DNA from: a virus
Strand: one strand, 5' to 3'
DNA: 40,213 nucleotides
IMG/VR virus record: IMGVR_UViG_3300042197_004690
Location: 1-40,213 of that record
Below the pieces are notes generated by a model. It saw nothing but the letters and a program-made list of their open reading frames with translations, ran no database searches and had not been told where the DNA came from. A program made the translations under genes and the position numbers. This document shows, piece after piece, positions 10,042 to 18,846 of this stretch (positions are counted from its first letter, which is position 1; each line of letters starts with the position of its first letter).

Positions 10042-11904
10042 ATGGCAATTAACAATACCAACATACAACAAAGTATTTTAAATGAAAAAGCGTTAACACG
10101 TAGTTACTTAACTAAAGGATTTGAAGAATTTAGAGTTGAATTATTAGATTATGCAAGAAATTATTTTCCTGATAAAATACAAGATTTTACGGAAGCGTCA
10201 GTTGGCGGCATGTTATTGGACTTTGCAGCCATTGTAGGTGATTCATTATCATTTTATATGGATCATCAATTTAATGAATTAAATCCTAATACTGCTGTGG
10301 AAAGAAAAAATATTGAAAATCATATTCGTAGAGCAGGTATTAAAGCTGCACCTGCATCACCTTCTATTGCTGAAGTAACCTTTGAAATTAGAGTTGAGTT
10401 AATTACAGGTACTGAAGATGTCAATACAAATCAATTACCTAAAATCTTAAAAAACTTAAAATTAGGTAGTTCTAGAGACATTGATTTTTATTTGTTAGAA
10501 GATGTAGATTTTAATAAAGATTATACCATAAAATTTATCAATTCAGATGTAGAAATACCTTATGCTGTATTGCAGAAAAAAGCCTTGGCAGTTTCAGGAA
10601 ACAAGGAAACAATTGTTATTGATATGACAAATGCAGCTGCACAATTTCCGACTGTAACATTACCTAATAGAAATATTACGATGATTGAAAGGGTAATTGA
10701 TGATTTAAATAATGAATACTATGAAGTTGAATTTTTAAGTCAGGATACTGTTTATAAATCAACAATTATTAATGAAAAAGGTGATAAATATTATGAAATA
10801 TTACCTGCACCATATCGATTTGTTAAAGAAGATCAATTAACGTCAGGTTTAACTATTTTAAGATTTGGATCAGGCAATAAAGATTCAATTATGCAACAAA
10901 ATTTAATTCAAGATCCTACGAAATCTGTATTGTCTTTATATGGTCGCGATTATTTTCCAAAATTTAGTTTTGATCCAGGTTCTTTATTAAATACAAATAG
11001 TTTAGGAATAGCTCCCAAAGGTAATCTATATATTACCTATTCTTATGGCGGTGGTTTAAATCATAATGTTCCATCTTTTTCGATTAATAGGATTACAGAT
11101 TTTTCTTTTATTGTATTCAATGAAAATACATCTGAATTAGATGTGGAATTTATTATTAATAACATGTCAGTTTATAATGAAAAAGCTAGCGTCGGTGGTT
11201 TAAATGGTTTAACCTTTCAACAATTACAAGGACAATTAAATAATGCGATTAAAATGCAAAATCGTATTGTTAACTATCAAGATCTTCTGTCAAAGATTTA
11301 TTCAATGCCTTCTTCTTTTGGAAAAGTTTCTAAAATTGCTTTAGAAGATGATCCTAATAATATTTATGCAAAAAACTTATATGTTTTATGTTTTGACGAA
11401 AATCAAAAATTAACATTCGCAAATGATGTATTAAAAAGAAATCTGAGTAATTATTTAAATGAATTTCGTTTGATCGGTGATTCTTTTAATATTTTAGATG
11501 CTAAAATCTACAATATTCAAGTTGAAGTAAAAATTCGTATTAAAGATGGATTAGACCCTGTTTTCATCAGTAACAACGTAAAAGCTCGTTTACAGGAATT
11601 CTTTATTATTAAACAATTTGAAATTAATCAACCTATTATTTTAGATGAATTAATCAATATTATTATCAATACAAATGGAGTATACTCCGTCGCAAGTAAT
11701 AAATTAAATTTAATTAAACAAGTAAAAGGTACATACACAGTAGGCACAATTGATGAAGATCGATATCCTCAAGGTTTAAAATATTCCAACGAAAACATAA
11801 ACCTACAACAACAAATTTATAAAGATGTTTTATATCCTACTAAAGGTGGTATTTTTGAATTAAAATTCTTAGATAGAGATATTATTGTACAAGTTGTTGC
11901 TTAA
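10042..11904 (+). CDS. 6: Baseplate wedge subunit, gp6/baseplate-J-like
   Basis: The 620-residue protein has the N-terminal pattern of gp6/gpJ wedge proteins: SYLTKGFEEFRVELLDYARNYFP at 21-43, then EASVGGMLLDFAAIVGDSLSFYMDHQFNE at 51-79 and VERKNIENHIRRAGIKAAPASPS at 86-108. The C-terminal part, about 490-555 (YNIQVEVKIRIKDGL, then NNVKARLQEFFIIKQFEINQPIILDELINIIINTNGVYSV), matches the end domain of baseplate-J proteins. T4 gp6 has 660 residues, so the length fits. In the virion, gp6 dimers form the ring that ties wedges together and opens when the sheath contracts. It follows the gp25-like gene after 10 bases with an AAGGA site, the order usual in contractile tails. Confidence 0.9.
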   Translation: MAINNTNIQQSILNEKALTRSYLTKGFEEFRVELLDYARNYFPDKIQDFTEASVGGMLLDFAAIVGDSLSFYMDHQFNELNPNTAVERKNIENHIRRAGIKAAPASPSIAEVTFEIRVELITGTEDVNTNQLPKILKNLKLGSSRDIDFYLLEDVDFNKDYTIKFINSDVEIPYAVLQKKALAVSGNKETIVIDMTNAAAQFPTVTLPNRNITMIERVIDDLNNEYYEVEFLSQDTVYKSTIINEKGDKYYEILPAPYRFVKEDQLTSGLTILRFGSGNKDSIMQQNLIQDPTKSVLSLYGRDYFPKFSFDPGSLLNTNSLGIAPKGNLYITYSYGGGLNHNVPSFSINRITDFSFIVFNENTSELDVEFIINNMSVYNEKASVGGLNGLTFQQLQGQLNNAIKMQNRIVNYQDLLSKIYSMPSSFGKVSKIALEDDPNNIYAKNLYVLCFDENQKLTFANDVLKRNLSNYLNEFRLIGDSFNILDAKIYNIQVEVKIRIKDGLDPVFISNNVKARLQEFFIIKQFEINQPIILDELINIIINTNGVYSVASNKLNLIKQVKGTYTVGTIDEDRYPQGLKYSNENINLQQQIYKDVLYPTKGGIFELKFLDRDIIVQVVA

Positions 11905-11917
11905 TCTTATCTATTTT

Positions 11918-11925
11918 TATAATTA
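11918..11925 (+). promoter_or_regulatory. Possible late promoter (TATAATTA)
   Basis: TATAATTA lies 34 bases before the ATG at 11952, in a 47-base gap. The same 8-mer occurs before the gene at 34376. It differs from the T4 late consensus TATAAATA at one position. In AT-rich DNA this is weak evidence. Confidence 0.25.
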
Positions 11926-11951
11926 ATTTAAAACGATATAGGAAGTTTTAA

Positions 11952-13907
11952 ATGTATATTATTTATCCCATTCAAAAGGACACGTACATTACTAATAAAA
12001 AATTAAATGGTGTAGACGGAAAAAATGCCAACTTTGGTAAAGCCTCTACTTTAGATTTATATAAAACATACAATGAAAATACTGAACTTAATTCTTCATG
12101 TCTCTTTCGCCTTAATGATATACCCGTTAACAGTGAAGTAATTGAATTTGAAAATGCATTTAATCAAACTATTCAACTTTTAATTGATATATCATTAACT
12201 TCAGATGATCCTGCTAATGGCACAACCAATGAAGCAGGTCAATATTTAATTGGTATAAATGGTATTGCTGGTATCAATCTTATCGCTGCTATTGTTCAAC
12301 ACATCAAAGCAGTAATTGATACTTTAGAATTAGGAATTAATGCTTATATTCATAGTCCTACGGGTTTAATTGTATTTGAACAGACAATTAAAGGTATGGC
12401 GGGAGATAAAAATCTAATTTTGCAAGAAGGAAGTAAATTTCAATTATTAAAAGATTTTGCTAGAACTGAAGAGTCAGTGTTGTTATTAAAAGCAGATTTA
12501 CCTGCTCAAAATGATTTTTTTGCTTATTCGGTTGTACAGGGAAATATTAAGGTTTATCTAGAATTACATGATATTACAACCTCTTTAAGTAAACCTAGAG
12601 ATTATACAGTTGAAGCTTTACCTTTAACAAAAGATTTTAATGAAGGTTTAGGACGTGATGTATATTCGTTAACAGACATTGATGCTGCTAACTGGTTATA
12701 TTGTGACTATAATGGTAATACTAATGAAAAAATAGCGTGGGAAACAACTGGCGAAATAGGATTAATTGAAGGTACGATTGCTGCAGATTGTGATTTATTA
12801 ACATCTTTTGATGGATATGATTTTAAGGGTGATGAAAAATGCCAGGCTTATATTGCTGAAGGTAATGAAAACATTGTGATTGATGTGACACCTATCTATC
12901 AGAAATATTGGGCTGAAAATGCATTACCTGACAAAGGTTTAGCAGTTAAATTTGTCAATGATATTTTATGGAATGATGAAACATATTTTGCTAAACGTTT
13001 AGGAACTAAGAATTTACGTAATCGGCATCTCAGATCTTGTCTAAAAATTTTAATTGATGATGTTTGTTATAATATTCCTGTAGAAAAAGATTTTTATTTC
13101 AATGAAGACAATAAGGCCTTTTTATATAACAAAAAAGGCAATAAAGCTAAAAATATTCAAAAGTTAGATAATGGTCAGATTGTATCGATTTCTACTGGAG
13201 ATAATAACGATGGATTAGGTGATATTCGTTTAAAGATTGAGAGTATTGCTTTAACTGATGATTTGTTTCCTATTCCAATTTATTCATCGATAGGTTGGGC
13301 TGTTAAACAAGCCAAAGATATTAGAGGAAATGATATAGTTGGAACTTATTATACTGATTTTAATATTGATACTTTTAACAATCCTGAATTAATGACGTAT
13401 ATGTTTGAAAATTATTTAGAATCTTTAGATTTTCAATTTACATGGTATTGGCATCAATCTGAAGAATCTATTTTTACAGAAACCAAAACAATATATCGCG
13501 ATACATTAACTACAGACTCAACCTTTAAACGTTTAAGGGCTTCTGTTAAATTATATTCACCTGATTTAGGTATGATGAATGAAATTCATAAGATAGCTGT
13601 AACATTTTTTGATTTAGACGCACAATATGATTATGTGAAAGTAAGAAGAGAACTACCTGGATTAGATGTAGGTGATGTTTTTTATGAAGTGATTGATCCA
13701 GATACATTGGAGGTATTAGTTCCATGTACAGAAGAATTGAACGCGACGAAATGTTTAAAAGAGAATGACCATTATTGGTTTCCATTTTTTAATTCAGATG
13801 TATTTTACGGTCGACGTTTACAGTTTATTTTTAAATTAAAGCAACAAGAACAAAATAATTTGGTTGTGAATGCAAACGAAGTATTCAGGGTAGGTAATAA
13901 TGGGTAA
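11952..13907 (+). CDS. Virion structural protein with DNRLRE-like N-terminal domain
   Basis: The 651-residue protein begins MYIIYPIQKDTYITNKKLNG followed by KNANFGKASTLDLYK. This is the pattern of DNRLRE/CBM96-like beta domains and of a structural family in marine myophages, often placed just after gp6. Later parts (KPRDYTVEALPLTKDFNEGLGRDV at about 215, then NWLYCDYNGN) also fit that family. The C-terminal third contains an aromatic-rich stretch (FQFTWYWHQSEESIF) and ends in beta-type sequence. It is likely a baseplate or short-fibre attachment protein. It overlaps the next gene by 8 bases, so coupled translation is likely. A GGAAG site precedes the ATG. It may take the place of T4 gp7/gp8/gp10-type wedge proteins, but no direct similarity is visible. 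Confidence 0.6.
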   Translation: MYIIYPIQKDTYITNKKLNGVDGKNANFGKASTLDLYKTYNENTELNSSCLFRLNDIPVNSEVIEFENAFNQTIQLLIDISLTSDDPANGTTNEAGQYLIGINGIAGINLIAAIVQHIKAVIDTLELGINAYIHSPTGLIVFEQTIKGMAGDKNLILQEGSKFQLLKDFARTEESVLLLKADLPAQNDFFAYSVVQGNIKVYLELHDITTSLSKPRDYTVEALPLTKDFNEGLGRDVYSLTDIDAANWLYCDYNGNTNEKIAWETTGEIGLIEGTIAADCDLLTSFDGYDFKGDEKCQAYIAEGNENIVIDVTPIYQKYWAENALPDKGLAVKFVNDILWNDETYFAKRLGTKNLRNRHLRSCLKILIDDVCYNIPVEKDFYFNEDNKAFLYNKKGNKAKNIQKLDNGQIVSISTGDNNDGLGDIRLKIESIALTDDLFPIPIYSSIGWAVKQAKDIRGNDIVGTYYTDFNIDTFNNPELMTYMFENYLESLDFQFTWYWHQSEESIFTETKTIYRDTLTTDSTFKRLRASVKLYSPDLGMMNEIHKIAVTFFDLDAQYDYVKVRRELPGLDVGDVFYEVIDPDTLEVLVPCTEELNATKCLKENDHYWFPFFNSDVFYGRRLQFIFKLKQQEQNNLVVNANEVFRVGNNG

Positions 13908-16900
13908 TTTATTTAGTCAAAAGAATACAATTGATAGAAAATATCAAATGGATAAAAACAAAAGAATTGGAGATGCATCAGGATGGAAACAAGAAAAAGC
14001 AGAAAATTATGCTCAGTATCAATTTGAAAGATTTGATACGTATGATGGATTATTTAATACACAACAATTTTTAGGATCTGTTGATTTTTCAGATTTTTCT
14101 AAACATTGTTTTTTTAATTCAGCAGTATCAAAAGTAGAATATGTTTTTAATCAAATCTATGATGATTTTCCTGTGGATGGAACTGCATATGAGTTGGAAG
14201 AATTTTATAAAAAATTAGATGGTTTTGGTCGTTATATCTATAATCAGATGAATAAGAATATTGGTTATTTAAGATTTAATAATTCTTATATTGAAGTACA
14301 AAACAAATCAGGTTATATTACGTCTTTTAATAGAAATAATAAAATAATTGAAAAATTATCAAAAACAGTTTTAAATCCTGGCGCTAGTTCTTTCGCTTTT
14401 GATTTAAGATTATGGATTGAATACGATCAAATACAAACAAGCAATAATCCGCAAGTTATATTTCAATATTTGGATAAAAACAATGGCAGAAAAAACGGAA
14501 TGTCTTTATTTATTAAAGATTTTGTTAATATCGGAAATATTGTTTATGCCAATATTGTGTTTCACGTTAGTAATAATACTAATAATAGCAAAATTTTAGC
14601 TAAATTTAAAGTACCAGTAAATTCATGGCAACATCTATCAATATGTATTAATAATAATAGAAATAATGTACTTAATAATTCTAAACAAATAAAGGTATGG
14701 TTAAATACATTTGAATTAAATGAAATTAGCATAATTCAAAATTTTAATATCAACGATTTTTTGGAAATTGATAATTCTATAAAATTTGTGATAGGAAAAG
14801 GTGAATCACATATTAGTACTGATGAGGGTGGAATATATAATTTACCGATTAGTCCTGATTCTTTTTTAGGTTTAATTGATGAATTTAGATATTTGCATCA
14901 ATCAATTGATCAAGAATGGATTATTAAAAATAAAGATGTTAATATTTTCGCGCAAGATACCTTAAAATTGTATTTTAAATTTAATGAACCTACAGGTATA
15001 TATGAAAAAAATATGTTTTGTTTTGATAGTAGTGGTAATTCATTACATTCTAGAATTCAATTAAAACCTTATATTGGGAATAACCCTGATCCTGTATTAG
15101 AATTACGTACGATTATTTCTTCATTGCGTTATAATCCTCAGAATTTGTTGCAGCCTAGACCTTCTTTGAAGTTTGAAAAAGATGATGATAATCCTTGTTT
15201 AATGCCTACATTTACAGCTAATATTACTTTGAATAATCAAATATTGGAAGAAGCCAAAGAATATGATACCTTTAATCCTAATTTAATTTTTAAATTATTT
15301 CCAAAACATTATTTTGAAGAAGGGGCACAATTTGAAGGATTAGTTGAAAGTTTTAAAATTGATAATAGCTCGGCGTATTATATTTTTGATGCTACTTCAT
15401 CGGATGATGATACTTTAAATTATCCAGGTCAGCAAAAAAATGAAGGGGTACAAACTTTTGCTAAACTATTATTAATTTGGGCCAAATTTTTTGATGAAAT
15501 TAAAATTTATTTAGACATAATGCCTAGATTGATTAAAATTGATTATAACAATTTAAATTCTGCAGATAATGCTATTAATTTTTTCTTGCCACTAATGGCT
15601 AAAAACGCAGGGTTTGAGTTTAAAGAAATCATGAATTCTCCTACTTCTAAAATTTTAGATGGATATATTATTGGTAGCGATGGAGTAGATAAGAGTGAAT
15701 TCACATTAAGATTTGTACAAAATGAATTATGGAAAAGAATATTAATTAATTCTCGGGATATTTTACAATCAAAAGGTACTAAAAATGCTATCAGATCTAT
15801 TTTTAATTCAATTGGTGTAATACCTGAAGAGTATTATCGTTTTAGAGAATTTGGTAAGTCTGAAATTCGATTTGTTAAAAATTCTTTATTACAAAAAATT
15901 AAAAATATTAAATTTTTTAAGTTTACCAATACTAATACTAATTTAAGAGGCGATTTTAATTTAAGTTATTTAAATTCTTTAATGAATTATAATACAAATT
16001 CTTATTCTTTGGAATTTTTTATTCATTATCCTTTTTTAACTAAGAATGAAGTAATGAATGAAACTATTTTAATAATAAAAAATGTTGCTAATGATCAAAA
16101 TATTTTAAAAATTCTATTTGAAAAGGTTAGACAACAAGAAACAGGTACATTAAAAGCTGTTTTTTACAAAAATGATAATTCACAAGAAATTCTAGAGATA
16201 GAAAATGTTAATATTTTAAATAACAAAATTTCTCATATTTCTTTAACAGTTGATAATAACGATCGTGCACAACGTAATATTACTTTGAACTTTCAAAATA
16301 ATTCTAAAAATTCAAATTTAATACAAGGTAATTTAACTTTATTTAAAAATTTATCAAATTCTAATACCTTACGATTATTTGCAAATACTAATAAAACTAT
16401 TAAATTAGGATATGAGAATTTTAATGGACAAATTTCATTTTTAAAAATTTGGAAAAATGTCTTATCAAAAGACGATTTAAAAATGCATGCTTTGGATGTA
16501 TCATCAATTGCAAATCATGAATTTCAATTTTTAAAATATAATAAAATTTCAGATTTATTATTGTTGAATTTGACTTTACAGGATGATCATTTTCATATTA
16601 ATACGCAGTCTAATATTATATATCCTATTGATTATAGCGAGAATAATATATTGCCTTCAAGTCAGACTGAACTGACTTATCCTTTCCGGATTTCTGGGAA
16701 TAATAATTTAAAACCTATTGATTATTTAACTTTTCAAACAACAATTTGTTATGAAAATGATTTTAAATTTGATGAACCTAATGTGGAAAATAAAGTAAAT
16801 ATATTAAGTTTTCAGGATGAAAATTTAATTAATGAATTTGACACACGACCTGTGCCAATATATGAAGTAAATTATGATAAACAAAAGAAAAATGATGTAA

Positions 16901-17352
16901 GATTTTCGATTGAAATGTCAAACGTGAAGCATTTAAACGAAGATATTGGTAAATTATTTGAATCAATTGATTTTTTTGCTGATATTATTTCAGACTTTGG
17001 ATCTTTAAATGAAGGTCATTATAATAAATTTGAAAAGTTTTCAGATTTTTATTTTAAACGGATTAAAAGTAATCAAATACAAATAACACCTTTATATGAT
17101 TTATATCAGATTTTCGATAATGTATTAACTGAAATGTTACATGATTTTATTTCCAGTCGCGTTAAATTTAATAATAATGTTTATGTGATTGAGTCTCACG
17201 CCTTAGAGAGACATAAATTTCATTATAAGTTTATGGAAAGTCATATTGTGATGAAAGGGGATATGAATATCTCTAATTTAAATAATTCCCGTAAATCTTT
17301 TAATTATTTAAAGTTAGAAGGCAGAAGATTACAGCAAAATAATCTTTTTTAA
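13900..17352 (+). CDS. Large baseplate protein with two LamG-like domains and a gpI-like motif
   Basis: The 1150-residue protein starts inside the previous gene. Residues about 40-110 (FDTYDGLFNTQQFLGSVDFSDFSKHCFFNSAVSKVEYVFNQIYDDFPVDGT) follow a pattern shared by large baseplate proteins of marine myophages. A first LamG/ConA-like domain spans about 158-366 (SSFAFDLRLWIEYDQI, NSWQHLSICINNN, FLGLIDEFRYLHQ). A second spans about 700-870 (YSLEFFIHYPF, NGQISFLKIWKNVLS). Between them, about 610-645, ILQSKGTKNAIRSIFNSIGV resembles the GT-x-x-A-I-x-x-I-x-x-x-x-G motif of phage tail protein I and related wedge proteins. It probably forms part of the outer wedge and links it to fibres. It may be the functional equivalent of T4 gp7 (1032 residues), by position and size only. 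Confidence 0.6.
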   Translation: MGNLFSQKNTIDRKYQMDKNKRIGDASGWKQEKAENYAQYQFERFDTYDGLFNTQQFLGSVDFSDFSKHCFFNSAVSKVEYVFNQIYDDFPVDGTAYELEEFYKKLDGFGRYIYNQMNKNIGYLRFNNSYIEVQNKSGYITSFNRNNKIIEKLSKTVLNPGASSFAFDLRLWIEYDQIQTSNNPQVIFQYLDKNNGRKNGMSLFIKDFVNIGNIVYANIVFHVSNNTNNSKILAKFKVPVNSWQHLSICINNNRNNVLNNSKQIKVWLNTFELNEISIIQNFNINDFLEIDNSIKFVIGKGESHISTDEGGIYNLPISPDSFLGLIDEFRYLHQSIDQEWIIKNKDVNIFAQDTLKLYFKFNEPTGIYEKNMFCFDSSGNSLHSRIQLKPYIGNNPDPVLELRTIISSLRYNPQNLLQPRPSLKFEKDDDNPCLMPTFTANITLNNQILEEAKEYDTFNPNLIFKLFPKHYFEEGAQFEGLVESFKIDNSSAYYIFDATSSDDDTLNYPGQQKNEGVQTFAKLLLIWAKFFDEIKIYLDIMPRLIKIDYNNLNSADNAINFFLPLMAKNAGFEFKEIMNSPTSKILDGYIIGSDGVDKSEFTLRFVQNELWKRILINSRDILQSKGTKNAIRSIFNSIGVIPEEYYRFREFGKSEIRFVKNSLLQKIKNIKFFKFTNTNTNLRGDFNLSYLNSLMNYNTNSYSLEFFIHYPFLTKNEVMNETILIIKNVANDQNILKILFEKVRQQETGTLKAVFYKNDNSQEILEIENVNILNNKISHISLTVDNNDRAQRNITLNFQNNSKNSNLIQGNLTLFKNLSNSNTLRLFANTNKTIKLGYENFNGQISFLKIWKNVLSKDDLKMHALDVSSIANHEFQFLKYNKISDLLLLNLTLQDDHFHINTQSNIIYPIDYSENNILPSSQTELTYPFRISGNNNLKPIDYLTFQTTICYENDFKFDEPNVENKVNILSFQDENLINEFDTRPVPIYEVNYDKQKKNDVRFSIEMSNVKHLNEDIGKLFESIDFFADIISDFGSLNEGHYNKFEKFSDFYFKRIKSNQIQITPLYDLYQIFDNVLTEMLHDFISSRVKFNNNVYVIESHALERHKFHYKFMESHIVMKGDMNISNLNNSRKSFNYLKLEGRRLQQNNLF

Positions 17353-17370
17353 TATTTAATTTATTAAAAA

Positions 17371-17386
17371 AGGCATGCCTCAGTGA
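17371..17386 (+). promoter_or_regulatory. Palindrome and mini-ORF at a GTG start
   Basis: AGGCATGCCT at 17371-17380 is a perfect 10-base palindrome. It holds an ATG at 17375 that reads ATG-CCT-CAG-TGA, and this TGA overlaps the GTG start at 17383. The AAAAAAGG just upstream is spaced correctly for the GTG and too close for the ATG. A role in controlling the start is possible but unproved. Confidence 0.3.
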
Positions 17387-18843
17387 TCACAGTTTACATT
17401 GAACCTAATACCATCTCACCTTTTGTAGATGTATCAGCAGACTCAGGAAATTTAATCAATTTTGTGATAAAAAGTCGTTATTATTTATCTTACGACAATT
17501 TATCAGTTGATGATATTTTTAACAACGAATATTATGATACCTATGAAACTAATGATGTTAGAGATAAAAAAGCTCTCCAGATAACCACCAGAACTACTCA
17601 GATTAATTCTGCGTTGCAAGATAATATTTCTTATGGATTTGCTCTTAAGTTATCACCAGAGATAAACGAGATCAAACATCCTACTTCCAAATTTTTTACT
17701 AATTTTAAAGAACAAGAAAATTTTAATTCATTTATCGACAATTATAAAACCTCTCCACTTTTCGAATGGGAAGAAAGAAGATTTACTGACGTTGATGATA
17801 TTATTTACAGTATTGATAATCAATTAATCTTAGATACAACCTCATGGGATAATGAATACAAAAAAAATTATGAAATAATCAAAAAATTAATGGAAAAAGA
17901 TTGGTATCAGAAAAAAACTTCTATTCAATCCTTAGAAGATCTAACTATCCGCGGATTAAATGACGATTTTAAAATGATGTATCCTCATTCTTATCGACAA
18001 GGTCCATTTAATGAAGTTTTTAACGATTATTGTTTACCTGTCATTTATAATCAAAAACACGGGTATTGGGAAAATACAAGCACTTTAAAAATTTTAAATA
18101 ACTATTGGGAAAAAATCTTATTAAATCTAGATGATCAAGAAAGATATTCTTTTATTTCAAAGTTGTTATATCCTATTATTACCAACAACGATATTCATAA
18201 TTTTTATTTCGGAGCTTATCTAGAACCTTTTGAAATTAGAAATCTGTTAGAATATAAAGTAAGATCTAAAAATCTATTAAACGGATTTAAATTATCATTT
18301 GTAGAAGCAGGTATTAATGCTAGAGGTAATACTAATATTATTTCTGACGTTATTACTAATACAAATGCAATTAACGCCTTTTCAGATGATTATGAGAATT
18401 TTTCAGATATAATTGATGTTGCCTTACAAACATCTACTTGGGAACAAATTAGAAAAAGTGCAGAAACCGGTACTGTATTTGATATTAATGGTAATATTAC
18501 AGAAAATCAACAAAAAATTATAGTAAATTTAGACGATCCTTATCCTTTATGGTCTCCAACTATTAATTTTCATTTCTTAAATTCTGACGAACATATTGAC
18601 CCTATACAACCTTTTAATGATAATAATCAAGCACAAATTTACGTTGTTCAAAATAACTTTTATGATGATATTACTGATGAAGATGTTAGAAATACTATCA
18701 CACAAACTATTGCTGACACTATTTTTAATCGTAAAAATATCATCGCAAATGATCAACAATATACACCTAATGGATACGACGTTGATCGATCAATTAATCC
18801 TACAGGACGTGATTCAAAAATTTACATAGGATTTAAGGAATAA
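17383..18843 (+). CDS. Unknown virion protein (GTG start)
   Basis: The 486-residue protein starts at GTG, 9 bases after AAAAAAGG, reading MITVYIEPNTISPFVDVSADSGNL. I do not recognise a family. The sequence is aromatic-rich (WDNEYKKNYEIIKKLMEKDWYQKK, NNYWEKILLNLDDQERYSF). Near the C-terminus it has YTPNGYDVDRSINPTGRDSK. A very similar Y-x-PNGY-x-x-D motif (YIPNGYNIDH) sits near the N-terminus of the next protein, 3 bases downstream. The two genes are therefore linked by sequence as well as by position and may interact or share an ancestor. No membrane segment or enzyme motif is seen. It is likely a baseplate or tail component from context. Confidence 0.6.
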   Translation: MITVYIEPNTISPFVDVSADSGNLINFVIKSRYYLSYDNLSVDDIFNNEYYDTYETNDVRDKKALQITTRTTQINSALQDNISYGFALKLSPEINEIKHPTSKFFTNFKEQENFNSFIDNYKTSPLFEWEERRFTDVDDIIYSIDNQLILDTTSWDNEYKKNYEIIKKLMEKDWYQKKTSIQSLEDLTIRGLNDDFKMMYPHSYRQGPFNEVFNDYCLPVIYNQKHGYWENTSTLKILNNYWEKILLNLDDQERYSFISKLLYPIITNNDIHNFYFGAYLEPFEIRNLLEYKVRSKNLLNGFKLSFVEAGINARGNTNIISDVITNTNAINAFSDDYENFSDIIDVALQTSTWEQIRKSAETGTVFDINGNITENQQKIIVNLDDPYPLWSPTINFHFLNSDEHIDPIQPFNDNNQAQIYVVQNNFYDDITDEDVRNTITQTIADTIFNRKNIIANDQQYTPNGYDVDRSINPTGRDSKIYIGFKE

Positions 18844-18846
18844 AAA

